Position numbers and translations under genes: made by a program
Shown: positions 35,666-45,200 of the stretch, piece after piece
Numbering within the stretch: the stretch's first letter is position 1
How the letters are laid out: each line of letters begins with the position of its first letter
NCBI RefSeq assembly: GCF_964340395.1
Contig: NC_135555.1
Span: 6,074,501 to 6,138,500, forward strand
Origin: Glandiceps talaboti
Lineage: Eukaryota > Hemichordata > Enteropneusta > Spengelidae
Reading direction: 5' to 3'
DNA: 64,000 nucleotides
Notes under the pieces: generated by a model
Databases searched by the model: none
Told to the model about the DNA's origin: nothing
The model's input: only the letters and a program-made list of their open reading frames with translations

Positions 35666-38630
35666 CAATAATGATGATGAAGAAGAAGAAGAAGAAGAAG
35701 AAGAAGAAGAAGAAGAAGAAGAAGAAGAAGAAGAATGAATCATCGCACTATGATATCAGGCTTTGGATATACCTCCAATAAATCAGTTATTTATATATCC
35801 CCCATTCTATATTTCAGTCCTGTCAAAAGTCATGTCGTGAGAGGGCGGTTGTCGAGAGATGTGGATGTTCTCTTACAGTTCACTTGGAAAATGCACCACC
35901 ATGTTCCATCCTTAACAAAACTCAAGGTAAAATTTGTGTGTTTGTAATAGCTTAAATGTTTAAGTGTAGCCTTCTTCCAAATTCTATGTATGCTACATTT
36001 GTACAGTCGATGGGAAACAATCAACCTATCATTGAACGCCTAATATGTTGACATGTTGACACATACTAATCATTTATCAAGTTCTACATCGAACCCATCA
36101 AATGTACGAGATATCACGTACCTATGAAATGAAATCCCAGATCACGTACCGATGGTTTTATCTTAAATATTTCATTATCCGATTAACTAGATATTGATAG
36201 CTTTGTTTCTTTTTTCTATCGTCGATTAAACATAATAATTACATTTTTAATCTTCTTTTCGTTTTAGATTTATGTCGTCAGTTGGTTTTCTATCTCTATC
36301 AAGTGAAAGCGCTGAATTGTTACTGTCCACAGCCATGCTGGTACGTCAACATTGGTTTTATTCATACATTAATTGCCATTCCCCTTTGACCCGTGTTCAT
36401 ACTCATTTAGGTGGCTTTACACTTTATACCTTGACGTAAAGGATGTAGAAATCCGTGAAAGACAATCGAAACAATTATACTCGCTCGCTCGCTCGCTCAC
36501 TCACTCACTCACTCACTCACTCACTCACTCACTCACTCACTCGCTCGCTCGCTCGCTCGCTCACTCACTCGCACTCACTCACTCACTCACTCACTCACTC
36601 ACGCACGCACGCACTCACTCACTCACTCACTCACTCACTCACTCACTCACTCACTCACTCACTCACTCACATGATTATTTTTTTCTGTTCTTTGCAGGGA
36701 CAAGTATTACACATACAGTGGATCACATTCTGCATGGCCCTCACAAGTGTACTTGGTAAGACTTCTCTTGTTGTCTCACCTCACCCTTTCAATGTAACAA
36801 ATAGACTAACAATGTGTTCTTCTCTTCCAGTGTAACATATAGGCTAATAAATATACTGTTCTTGAGTTACGTGAGATGATGATGTACGAGTCATCTAGGA
36901 CTCTAGTTGTATGTTTGTCAGCTTGGTTTTAAACAACAGATATTGTGTAAAGTTGTCATATTATTACTAACGACACTAGTGTGTTCTTTTACTGTTCCTT
37001 GAGTATGACATTTTGTATCATGCAATTTTTAATAAAACACTGTCCGTGAAGCAAGTTATTGTTGAAATGTGTTATGGGCTAGTTCCCGTGACATCTCAAA
37101 CTAATAAACAACCGTTTACACCATGTTTAAGTTCAATAGTTTATTAGTAACATCGAGACTTCACCGTACAAATCTCCCTGGTTGTGTTTAACTTGGCATA
37201 ACCTTGAAAACACGTGTCATGATTTTTTATATTTCTGTAATAGAAACATCTATTGAGGTCTTTACATGCCAGTCACAATAAAACACGGAACATGAACAAC
37301 ATGGAGGCTGTCAGGTTAGTGTATAATGCTATAAAGTGTATTAGACTTTACCTGTTATTCAATATAGGAGTATAATACATCGCGAAGAATCTTCCTTAAA
37401 ATGTCTGTCTGAAACTATGAACGGATTAGTGGTGCAACTCAAGACATGGTCTGCGTGGTGAATCATGAATTTATCGAAAAGTTCACGTGACCATAGTCCC
37501 TCTATAGTCATAGAGCTGAATATGTGATTGAAAAACTGATTTACATATGACACAATTTCCCTGGAAATGAAGGAAGCATTACTAAAACCACTACAGTACA
37601 GTATAGTACTTGTAAAACTTTGTGCACAAGTATAGATTCTCTAGTTGTACAGTCAATGTGTTATGCCAGGGCTCTCTTCTTACAACTGTTCTCACATGAC
37701 TTCTACAATATACATGTAATTTAGAACATTTACATTTAGTTACAATGGTACTGTGCGACAAAGGTGATGATGATGTTGTTTTTGTTGTAGAGTTAACGAT
37801 TGTGATACATTTGTAAGGCAATTTTACAGAGTTATAGATTCCGTGACATTTTACATCACATTTATAATTTTTCTAAAATATTACTGCTTTGATATTTTTT
37901 TTCAGTTTGAACTTGGCCAGTGTTGAAATTTACTTCGAAGAACTGAGTTATGAAGTCATCAGTGAACAAGCAGCCTATCCGGTAAAAATTATAGATTATT
38001 CTTTGAAACTCTATTGCATAGGTGTATTGTTATCACGAAAATCATGAACGACTACGTTTCAGTTGAAGTAAACAAATGATCTCGGTGTGGATTTAAATAA
38101 ATATGGTATTCCTTTCTGAAACCTGTGTTAAAATGTAAAGTCATTATATAGGCTACAAATAGTTGGCTCGAAAGATTTAAACCTGCACAGCTGCAACTTG
38201 AATATTTCTTTTCATCAAATAACCAGAATGATATATTCTAGATATTAGTCAATTACTTATGAAAACGACATTGCATCTGTACTGTAAATTTGTGGTCAAT
38301 ATTATCAGTAGGAGGTGTAGTGGCAAGACATTTTAGTTTGAATCTTGAATCTTGTGTTTGCGTCATTGACATGATTGATCGCAATAGACTGTACAATTCG
38401 TTTTTTTTAAATATTGAATTAATATATGGTTGAAACCATAGGTCTTGATGTATGTAACCGAATTTCATGTTATTGTTTTTTTCTTCCCCCATCAGCTCGA
38501 AAAGTTATTCAGTGACATCGGTGGAACGCTTGGTCTTTATATTGGTCTGTCAATCATCACTGTCTTCGAATTCTTAGAATTTGTTGTTGATGTCATCAAA
38601 TTGTGTACTTCAGTTTCTCGATCGAAATGA
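20168..38630 (+). CDS. Modular DEG/ENaC channel with LDLa, hevein-like and CUB domains, 30 exons, 1547 aa
   Basis: I assembled 30 exons (coordinates in the module entries below). Their lengths sum to 4644 bases and every junction keeps phase, giving 1547 residues plus stop. The ends are a DEG/ENaC sodium channel: a cytoplasmic N-terminus with the gating His-Gly (80-81), TM1 (about 95-118), the [10 protein letters not shown] strand, cysteine-rich finger/palm/thumb sequence from 1152, and pre-M2/M2 with a GLS selectivity filter. Between residues 175 and 1152 about 975 residues are inserted in the extracellular loop: LDLa x5, hevein-like x3, CUB, hevein-like x2, CUB x2, LDLa x2. Typical family members are 500 to 700 residues long. 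Such trimeric channels pass sodium at the plasma membrane. The inserted modules suggest ligand or matrix sensing, which is inference. The start at 20168 is the first in-frame ATG, but the frame is open back to an acceptor at 20097. Confidence 0.88.
20731..21085. mobile_element. Foldback (inverted-repeat) element in intron 1 of the channel gene
   Basis: The left arm, about 20731-20853, is an imperfect reverse complement of the right arm, about 20925-21085. Blocks such as TTTCTTG...TGCTACAT and GTTTGAT...AACCATGCAG pair with their counterparts. A third, single-armed copy lies at 38726-38930, starting ATGCAGGCATCAGAACATTG against ATGCAGGTATCAAAACATTG here. No coding capacity. I call it a MITE-like foldback element, with uncertain outer edges. 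Confidence 0.65.
21197..21266. repeat. (ACAAT)n pentanucleotide microsatellite
   Basis: About 14 perfect copies of ACAAT within intron 1 of the channel gene, ending about 120 bases before the exon 2 acceptor. Confidence 0.95.
22098..24227 (+). CDS. Channel exons 3-7: five LDLa modules
   Basis: One LDL-receptor class A module per exon: 22098-22220, 22750-22872, 23208-23321, 23436-23618 and 24102-24227. All introns are phase 1. Each module has the six-cysteine pattern and, in most, the calcium-binding acidic end. Modules 1, 3, 4 and 5 carry forms of D-x-S-D-E (DNSDE, DGSDE, DWSDE, DESDE). Module 2 ends EGEDENNC, missing the serine, and may bind calcium poorly. Exon 6 is longer and has an extra [10 protein letters not shown] segment with additional cysteines before its module. 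LDLa domains usually bind protein or lipoprotein ligands through calcium-dependent contacts. They occupy residues about 175-398. Confidence 0.9.
24624..25921 (+). CDS. Channel exons 8-10: three hevein-like (chitin-binding type 1) modules
   Basis: Exons are 24624-24791, 25218-25376 and 25757-25921, each a single module of about 55 residues bounded by phase-1 introns. The pattern is W-R-x-D-x-R-C-G-P, then PLPNG or similar, C-N-P, C-C-S, G-W-C-G, then C-x-C-x-x-C-x-D/S-Y/F. The core CCSxxGWCGxxxxxC is the signature of hevein-type chitin-binding domains. There the serine after CC, the tryptophan two before the next cysteine's glycine, and a later aromatic contact N-acetylglucosamine. Ser and Trp are retained in all three, and the late aromatic is Phe, Ser and Tyr respectively. 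One of hevein's tryptophans is replaced (His, Asp, Gly). They occupy residues about 398-562. Sugar binding is inferred. Confidence 0.8.
26253..26892 (+). CDS. Channel exons 11-12: CUB module 1
   Basis: Exons are 26253-26443 and 26706-26892, joined by a phase-0 intron and bounded by phase-1 introns. The first half has G-x-I-x-S-P-N-Y-P and the [11 protein letters not shown] strand, then CNYDYAQ, where the D-Y pair corresponds to the calcium site of complement-type CUB domains. The second half has [23 protein letters not shown], the usual second cysteine pair and final strands. Residues about 562-688. CUB domains mediate protein or glycan contacts in secreted and membrane proteins. Confidence 0.9.
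27289..27973 (+). CDS. Channel exons 13-14: hevein-like modules 4 and 5
   Basis: Exons are 27289-27453 and 27809-27973, both exactly 165 bases like exon 10, in 1-1 phase. Module 4 reads WRDDGRCG then [15 protein letters not shown]. Here Phe replaces the ligand-contact Trp while the late Tyr is kept. Module 5 reads WREDGKCG then [15 protein letters not shown] and keeps Ser, Trp and Tyr, so it is the best candidate for sugar binding. Residues about 688-798. The equal lengths of exons 10, 13 and 14 point to duplication within the gene. Confidence 0.82.
28858..30816 (+). CDS. Channel exons 15-16: CUB module 2
   Basis: Exons are 28858-29048 and 30645-30816. The first half is 191 bases, the same length as the first exon of CUB modules 1 and 3. 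It has SSDYPENYP, the [11 protein letters not shown] strand and CNYDYLQ, and the second half [22 protein letters not shown]. Residues about 798-919. The 1.6-kb intron splitting it contains a (CTGT)n array (29105-29240), a 140-bp palindrome and a TIR element. Confidence 0.9.
29105..29240. repeat. (CTGT)n microsatellite in channel intron 15
   Basis: Two CTGT runs separated by a CATGTGTGTGTGTATGTCTA segment, about 135 bases in total, starting 56 bases after the exon 15 donor. The antisense frame across it is an artefact. Confidence 0.95.
29533..30597. mobile_element. Long palindrome plus 20-bp TIR element in channel intron 15
   Basis: 29533-29673 is a near-perfect palindrome about 140 bases long. 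Its arms start AATAAACCACCCCCTGGGGA and meet around CGAGCGATAGCGAG. Immediately after it, 29677-29696 (TATATTATACCAGTATATTG) is the exact reverse complement of 30578-30597, delimiting a 921-bp element. The interior carries a direct duplication (CCAGCAGTGCATTATC twice near 30481-30520) and no transposase. I interpret it as a non-autonomous DNA transposon. The palindrome may be part of it or a separate insertion. Confidence 0.65.
31233..32208 (+). CDS. Channel exons 17-18: CUB module 3
   Basis: Exons are 31233-31423 (191 bases again) and 31989-32208. It reads [10 protein letters not shown], the [11 protein letters not shown] strand and CDYDYVL, then [23 protein letters not shown]. After the last strand exon 18 has a 25-residue extension ([18 protein letters not shown]) that links to the next LDLa module. 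Residues about 919-1056. CUB 2 and 3 lie back to back and look more alike than either does to CUB 1. Confidence 0.9.
32350..32857 (+). CDS. Channel exons 19-20: LDLa modules 6 and 7
   Basis: Exons are 32350-32508 and 32729-32857, phase 1-1. Module 6 has [23 protein letters not shown], a divergent calcium site (DMTDE), followed by a short Thr/Ser/Pro linker ([14 protein letters not shown]) likely to be O-glycosylated. Module 7 has [17 protein letters not shown] with an intact acidic end. Residues about 1056-1152. Exon 19 has two in-frame acceptors six bases apart (TTGTAG then TTACAG), so it may start at 32350 or 32356. Confidence 0.85.
33120..38630 (+). CDS. Channel exons 21-30: finger/palm/thumb, M2 pore and C-terminus
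   Basis: Exons: 33120-33417, 33997-34106, 34985-35148, 35418-35513, 35818-35926, 36268-36340, 36698-36755, 37244-37314, 37906-37981, 38496-38630. DEG/ENaC hallmarks appear in order: [32 protein letters not shown] with [16 protein letters not shown] and [72 protein letters not shown], then [15 protein letters not shown] and the M2 helix. Exon 28 (71 bases) is small but is required to keep frame. The introns are not phase-1 symmetric here, unlike the module exons, so this is the old channel core. The tail after M2 is short (LCTSVSRSK). Residues 1152-1547. Confidence 0.9.
35625..35735. repeat. (AAC)n and (GAA)n tracts in channel intron 24
   Basis: A tract of about 38 bases of AAC is followed by ATGATGATG and about 57 bases of GAA, ending 83 bases before the exon 25 acceptor. 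GAA tracts of this type can form triplexes. Confidence 0.95.
36479..36671. repeat. (CTCA/CTCG)n tract in channel intron 26
   Basis: About 190 bases alternating between CTCA, CTCG and CACG units, ending 27 bases before the exon 27 acceptor at 36697. It fills most of the pyrimidine side of the intron. Confidence 0.95.
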
Positions 38631-38722
38631 TGAATACACACAAATCCAAAAACATAGAAGTTATTGCGTCAATTTTATCACCATTAAATGATGTCTAAAT
38701 GAAATGGATTAAAGTGGGCAGA

Positions 38723-38728
38723 AATAAA
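38723..38728 (+). terminator. Putative polyadenylation signal of the modular channel gene
   Basis: AATAAA 93 bases after the stop codon. It lies at the very edge of a copy of the foldback family whose other copy sits in intron 1, so the 3' end of the transcript abuts that repeat. Confidence 0.55.
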
Positions 38729-38930
38729 ATGCAGGCATCAGAACATTGGCGCCCAAGTGTCTGCATCTAGCTAGTTGTGGGTTATTTCATTCAGACTAAA
38801 TGTAGCAACACATTGCGATTTTGCTGTCTTACAGTGTAGAATGTGCATTGTTTATTGGTTTTTGCACGTATGCATGGTTATATCAAACAGTGAGTGAATA
38901 GTAACATGCAATGCGCTGTATATGAAATTA
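38726..38930 (+). repeat. Single-arm copy of the intron-1 foldback family
   Basis: Begins ATGCAGGCATCAGAACATTG and runs to the TGCAATGCGCTGTA block. It matches the right arm at 20876-21085 directly and the left arm at 20731-20815 in reverse complement. See the entry at 20731. Confidence 0.65.
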
Positions 38931-39977
38931 AATGTGTGTCTGTAAACCCATTAATGTAAACCCGTACATGTGTAAGTTAAATTATAATCCAACGCTCCTG
39001 TATACTTGCATGTATTTACATGAATGGGTCTAACGTTTGTTTGCTCAAGTTTGCGTCATCCGTATCTCGATAACCACATCACTACTTTTGATGAACTTAC
39101 AACAAAAGAAAAAACAGGTTTATTACAATTTTTTTCATGCTTTTCATGTTAATATTTTTCTTGTAAAGCTAACGAAGAAAGATTTGTCCATATTTGAAGT
39201 AATAATCATTTTTTTGTCTGAAAGTTTTACATATCTATTTTCCGTAATGATATTTTTCCGTTACACGACGTCTTAATGCATGTATGTAAGTAAGTTAATA
39301 AATAAAATATATCAAATTCTTTCATAACACATTTATCTTTGAGATCGTGAATTGATTATAACCCCCATCCCTCCTCTCTGTAAACGAACAACAACAGAAG
39401 AATCAACCTCCCTTGATAAATGGTATCAGACAGAGAAAAGAATGTGGAAGCTAACATTTCAAATGCAATAGATAAAGTAACTTCTCTGATAAAAATGGTA
39501 ATATTCTGAGAGATGAAAGATGAATATGACACCAGAAAGATCAACTAACTTGCACAAATGGAATGATTAGACAGATGGTTGTGATCTGTCAAGTTCAAAA
39601 AAGTATGTTGAAAATATGATGCATTATCCTGTATTTTGTATTTTTATCGACAGTCCATCATTTCTGTTAAATCATATCCCGTGAAATTCCAAATATAGTT
39701 AAGTGATTGCATAGACAAAGAGTGAAGTCAGAATTTGACTCTGGTGAAACCTGCAATGGAAGCAGAACAACGCTTATATAGAAAATTGCTGTAACCATAG
39801 TTTACTAAAGAGATCATAAATTGTGAAACTTGCAAACTGTTAAGGTTTTCATGAATTACTAGAATTACAAGTATTTTGTAGACGACATATTCTTCAAATG
39901 ATGACAATATGTAATTGTGAAAAGTATACGCTTTTCACAATTATATCAATAGAAGTGCAAGTATGTCTTCTAAACTA
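38931..39977. other. Noncoding interval between converging genes
   Basis: No exon recognised on either strand. The minus-strand polycystin-like gene should end somewhere in or above this stretch, but I found no exon with a plausible frame. Confidence 0.45.
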
Positions 39978-40041
39978 TATATATATATATTCCTTCGCAA
40001 TTTAGATTTTATTATATATATATATATATATATATATACTA

Positions 40042-40114
<73 letters not shown>

Positions 40115-40270
40115 GGTGAAACGAAAAGCAAAAAAATACAAACTTTGCTAAATTATTCTGAGTATGAACATGATTTGTTCTCATCGAAGAATAAAATTGA
40201 AATTGCGAAGGAGGCTAAATATTGTGGGATATACAATTCCCTCTCAATTGTTGATATACAGGGCATATTA

Positions 40271-40315
<45 letters not shown>

Positions 40316-40515
40316 AAATTGAAATTGCGAAGGAAAATGAAAGAATTATTGTGGGATATACACTTCTCTCAATTGTTGATATACAGGGTGTATTAAACAA
40401 AAATGATATATATATATATATATATATAATTTTTTTATATTTTTTTTTATATTTATATATATATATATTATATATATATATAATATTTATTTTATATATA
40501 TAATATAATTTGGTA
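39978..40515. repeat. (TA)n cluster with duplicated and inverted flanks
   Basis: TA arrays at about 40012-40110, 40277-40312 and 40407-40510 separate copies of a unique segment. AAAATTGAAATTGCGAAGGA occurs directly at 40193 and at 40316, each followed by a block with GTGGGATATACA and CAATTGTTGATATACAGGG. The reverse complement (TCCTTCGCAATTTAGATTTT) lies at about 39991-40010. The arrangement resembles a TA microsatellite that has been duplicated and inverted with its flank. Confidence 0.75.
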
Positions 40516-41207
40516 ATTTTTACAGCATCAGGTCCATCTATCCACGATGGAATAATGTAGTTATATATATGTGTCTTGTAACTTCAACCTTGTGACTTGA
40601 CATCCGATACTTTGTTTTTATTTTCAAGCTTCTATGACGTGCTGAGATGCCTTTTTCTTTAGAAACTGCGGAAGTTTGTTCCCTAACAGCCAGTGATAAA
40701 GAATTGATCTTTGTCTCCAAACACAAGTCGTCTGTTTTATTGAATAATTAAATGAAAAAAGCAATAACGTTTCTAGCTATATGGCAAGCAATTGTGGTTG
40801 TTAAAGGACCATACAGTTTATGATGTGTATGGATAAACCCCAACTAATCCCAGTCAAATTTGAGACAATTATTCACATGTTAATATAGGTATTAAATAGG
40901 AACAGAAGCCATTATCAACTTATGCATATTAACTTGTCATTAATGTTTATCCGAGTGTAATGTGAATTCGAAATTAGGTTCTTACCAAGCATCCATCTTG
41001 CTGCCACTCATTGGAAGTCTCATCTAAGTAACTACATACATGTTGGGTCATGATAAGGCTGGCCGTTGTATCAATATCTAAATAATAAGATAAATGTCAA
41101 ACACCATTTTGCATTTCTTCATTTCATATTCCCATGAATGCATGTGGTGTAATGCTATGCAACATACTATATTACAATATACAATACTGTATCAACACTG
41201 TCATATT

Positions 41208-42052
41208 GTACTGTACTGTACTGTACTGTACTGTACTGTACTGTACTGTACTGTACTGTACTGCACTGCACTGTACTGTACTGCACTGCACTGTACTGTA
41301 CTGTATTGTACCGTACTGTACTTTTTATACACACATCACTCCACAATAAACTACACTACATTATATTGAATGAACCACACTAGATCGATTTAATTCACAT
41401 AATGTACCATACCATACCTTATCCTATATTATACCTTTCCATATCATATCATGTCATGTCATGTTATATCATATATCACATCATATCATATCATATCATA
41501 TCATATATCATATCATATCATATCATACCATATATCATATCAAATCACATCATATATCATATCATATCATATCATATCATATCATATATATCATATCATA
41601 TCACATCACATCACATCACATCACATCACATCACATCATATCATATCATATCATATCATATCATATCACATCATATATCATATCATATCATATCATATCA
41701 TATCATATCATATCATATCATATCATATCATATCATATCATATCTTACTATACCATACCATATATCAAATCATGTCATGTCATGTCATGTCATACCATGG
41801 TCATACACTGGGAACCTTGTACATTCTAGCACAAGGATGTACAGATCCTAGTGCTAGGATGTGGCCACGTCCTAGTGCTAGGAAGGCGAGCACAGCTATG
41901 TACCAGCTGTGTGCTTCTCTGCCCAGTTACAAAGTATATTTTTCCACAGCCCTGGCACATGGTTGTGAAAAATCTTCCTCTTGCATGGATGTGAAATACC
42001 GCTGTCATGTCATGTCATGGTCTGTCATGTCATGTCATGTCATGTCATGTCA
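41208..42052. repeat. Pentanucleotide satellite with changing unit
   Basis: Successive 5-bp arrays: CTGTA (41208-41321), CATAT with CACAT variants (about 41440-41745), ATGTC (about 41770-41796) and ATGTC again (42004-42052). The block between the last two contains a 24-bp tandem repeat (units starting near 41823, 41847 and 41871, with CCTAGTGCTAGG palindromes). The long His/Ser/Tyr-rich frames here are artefacts of the repeat. Confidence 0.9.
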
Positions 42053-42276
42053 TGACGTGCCGTGTCGTGTTATATCAGAATGTATACTATCGTGTACCAT
42101 ACTGTGTCATAACCTATCTTGTCTTATCTTATTGTAACGCATGGTGTGGCATTGTGGCTTTGCATGTATAGCATAAAATTGCATAACGTAGTACAGATTG
42201 TGTTAAATTTCGACCAATCGAAGGGCAAGTTACACGCCTGGTTGTTAAAATTAATTGCAATTATATTTACTCGTAC

Positions 42277-45200
42277 CTGAAGAAAGGTGAAAGATAACTG
42301 TGTAATTCCCTTGAAACTTAGTCTTGTGTTCTGGAATAAACACAGTCGCCTGTTTACCATTTGTTTCAAATGTGGCAGAGTATATAAATTCAATCGAAGT
42401 CTTATTAGGAACGTAGTTTAAATACATTGAAGTATTCGCAAACACATCCTCGTCGCTCTTCAGTGTTAAATGTACCTTTAAGGCAGTATTTGGACGAACA
42501 ATCTGTTGAGAAAAGGTTTGATAATAATAATTTTTATTGTCCATTTGTTAAAAACATATGGAAAATTTTCTTTTTGGCATTACAGGTCCTAAAAACACAA
42601 GCATCACAAAGACATATATACAAAGGTATACGTCAATCAAATATCACACAATGTAAAAGCTCTATAAAATACGATTCCAACCACACACAATTAAAACTCT
42701 GAATTTAAAATGGCAACAGTTTTAAAATGAAGTTACTCATGAATCTTATTATTTTTATTGGTGACTTTCTATCTGTCAATAAACGTCTAGACTTTTGCTC
42801 AATTATACAGGCGCACGTGTAGACTGAACATGAGAGAGTGAGTATTTGTGTTTACTCAGTTTATTTACAAATTACTTCCTTTATCGGCAATAAATAGATT
42901 TTTACTAATTGTTGTTACATTATTTTGCTATAGTTTGTTACGAACACGGACTTAGACTGTAGAAGAACATAGTAAAGTTTTATATAAATACCAATATCTC
43001 ATGTTTTAGACGATACACAGGCTGTATAATGTAATGTTGAAAATAGATACCATAGGTCACAGTGTCAATGCTAACTAGAGGTTTTAAATATTCATGAAAA
43101 CCCTCTTTTACCTTTACATTCCAACTATAAGATGTCCTATTGTCCACTATGACTGGTTCTGTGGTATTTCCATTGTAGTCAGCAAATGTCTGCTTGCCAA
43201 TTCGAATTCGGATGCTTTCTTTTGTGTTATTTACTGTGGAGAAAAGTGACATGGATGTAAAATACAAACCATGCTTTAAAGCCATTCGCAGTTTACCGCA
43301 TCTAACTTCAAAATGCAGATAATTTTAACACGTAGACATAAATTACACGTAGACACTGATAACCTTGTATAGACAAGTTAACAGAAGACACCAGAAACGG
43401 ATTTGTCAACTTGATGAATCTTAAGCTTCGTCTAGTCTTCTACACCTGACGTCATACCAAACTGCAAGCAACAGTGAAATATAACTGCTGGTCTCATATT
43501 TCAACGTTTGTTGAACAGAGATAATACATTACATGTCTGGTCTGACTTTCTAAAACGTACCTTTGATGATACCACCCATATCATCATTGAATGCTAAGCC
43601 GAGTAGTGCATATGTACTTCCTTGATCACTCTTGAGAAAGGGTCCAACATCGATACTGTAAGACTAGCAAAAACAAAATACGTAAAAGAAATTTCACAAA
43701 AAAACCTTCTGTTTTTGGAAGCAATATTCTCAAGCAACATATCCACGTAAGTTCGTCATTTAGTGAAATGAGAGATGAACCGAACCATCAAAATACCTGC
43801 CAGACATTCTTTTAATAGTAATCTACCATTTCTTCACAAAACATAATTATTGCAACATTCGTTATTCGTTTGGGTAATCACACGTCTAAAATGTATGTTT
43901 CACTTACGGTCATATATATGGTAGCATTCCTATCCAACATTGGAAATAATACCGCAGCTGTTGGAATATCAAATCCATTGTTATTACCCAGATCCACTGA
44001 CTTACTACCAATACTTGAGTAGGATCCTGCCTCGAGATGCATTACCACTGAAGACGAGTTGATGACCACAGGGTCAGTATTAAGGTTCATCTTACAAACA
44101 ACAAAGGTAGATAGTACCTGTACAGTTTCCATGATAGTTTTAGAGAAGAATTTTAGGGTGTCTGGCATAAGGTGATCTCTTTCAGATGCGACATAGGTTA
44201 TTAAACCATCGATGGTGAACCCTATTTCTGCAATTAAAATATTAAATGAGGTTTACGTATTATTCATCACATCAGACACCACGATATGTTTGGGCAAGAT
44301 AAAAGGATAGAGTCTCTTTACCTTATGAGTGTCGCAAAACAGAATTAATAAGAGCTACGAAAGTTAATCACCTCTATTAACAGTTCTACAGTTCACAACT
44401 ATAGTTCGCAAGCAATACTTTACCATCTAAACTTTACTGATTTTACTGAAAGAAGAAGGTCGTTTACCTTTAGATATTCTAATAACATATTAAGAGCCAT
44501 TCAAGTTTTAACAGTTTTATTATTTTAACATAACATTTTTTTTATCTCAACCATATTGTCAAAGTTGTTATCATTGTACAGTGGGTAGGTACCTAAACCC
44601 TCACCATGGTTTGTCTTTTAGAAATATTTCTAACTATGGCAGGAACATACATCCGTCGTAAAAACATATAAATCCAAAAAACAATCAATGATAGCACTAC
44701 TGCACAAACAAGTAATAAAATAATATAATGTCCATGTTTATCATAATATATAGTCTTATGCCAGTTGCGAAATACTACTCTCATTAATCAATACGAGAAT
44801 ATTAATTCATACGTACTAGAGATTACTAGCACGGTTGCGCTCATACAGGTGGTATTTTCGCTGCAATGCAATACTGAAAACATTATTGCATACCTGCATG
44901 CAAATAGTACGCAAATAAAGACACGCTCTGTGAGACTGTTATGGATGTTTGCCGTTTCAGATATTATGCATATGTAATAACAGAACCCCACGACACGTGA
45001 GTTTCAGTAACTCGCCACGCTCGTGAAAATATGGGCGCAGAGAACACAACAATCACTCGTGCAAATACCCCGAATACGCCACATTTGCAGTCGCGCGTCA
45101 CAAGGTTCTGTCATAGTACACCTGGGAAATGTTACAGACTGATAGTGAAATAGGTAACTATGTTCTTAATCACATAATTATACTATAGTTTTATACTAAG

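Noticed and set aside
36373-36835. Ser-Leu-Thr-His repeat frames on the plus strand
   Set aside because: Translation of the (CTCA)n intron tract. The true coding exon nearby is 36698-36755 in another frame.
37261-37314. Shorter version of channel exon 28 starting after CATGCCAG at 37272
   Set aside because: That start puts TCA CAA TAA in frame with the phase-0 donor of exon 27. The AATAG acceptor at 37243 keeps the frame and gives the expected residues.
40538-40726. 62-residue minus-strand frame considered as a next exon of the polycystin-like gene
   Set aside because: No acceptor in the required phase and no resemblance to GPS or polycystin membrane segments.
41402-42137. Long His/Ser/Tyr/Ile-rich open frames (up to 228 codons)
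   Set aside because: They are readings of the CATAT pentanucleotide repeat in all frames. No splice context or real composition.
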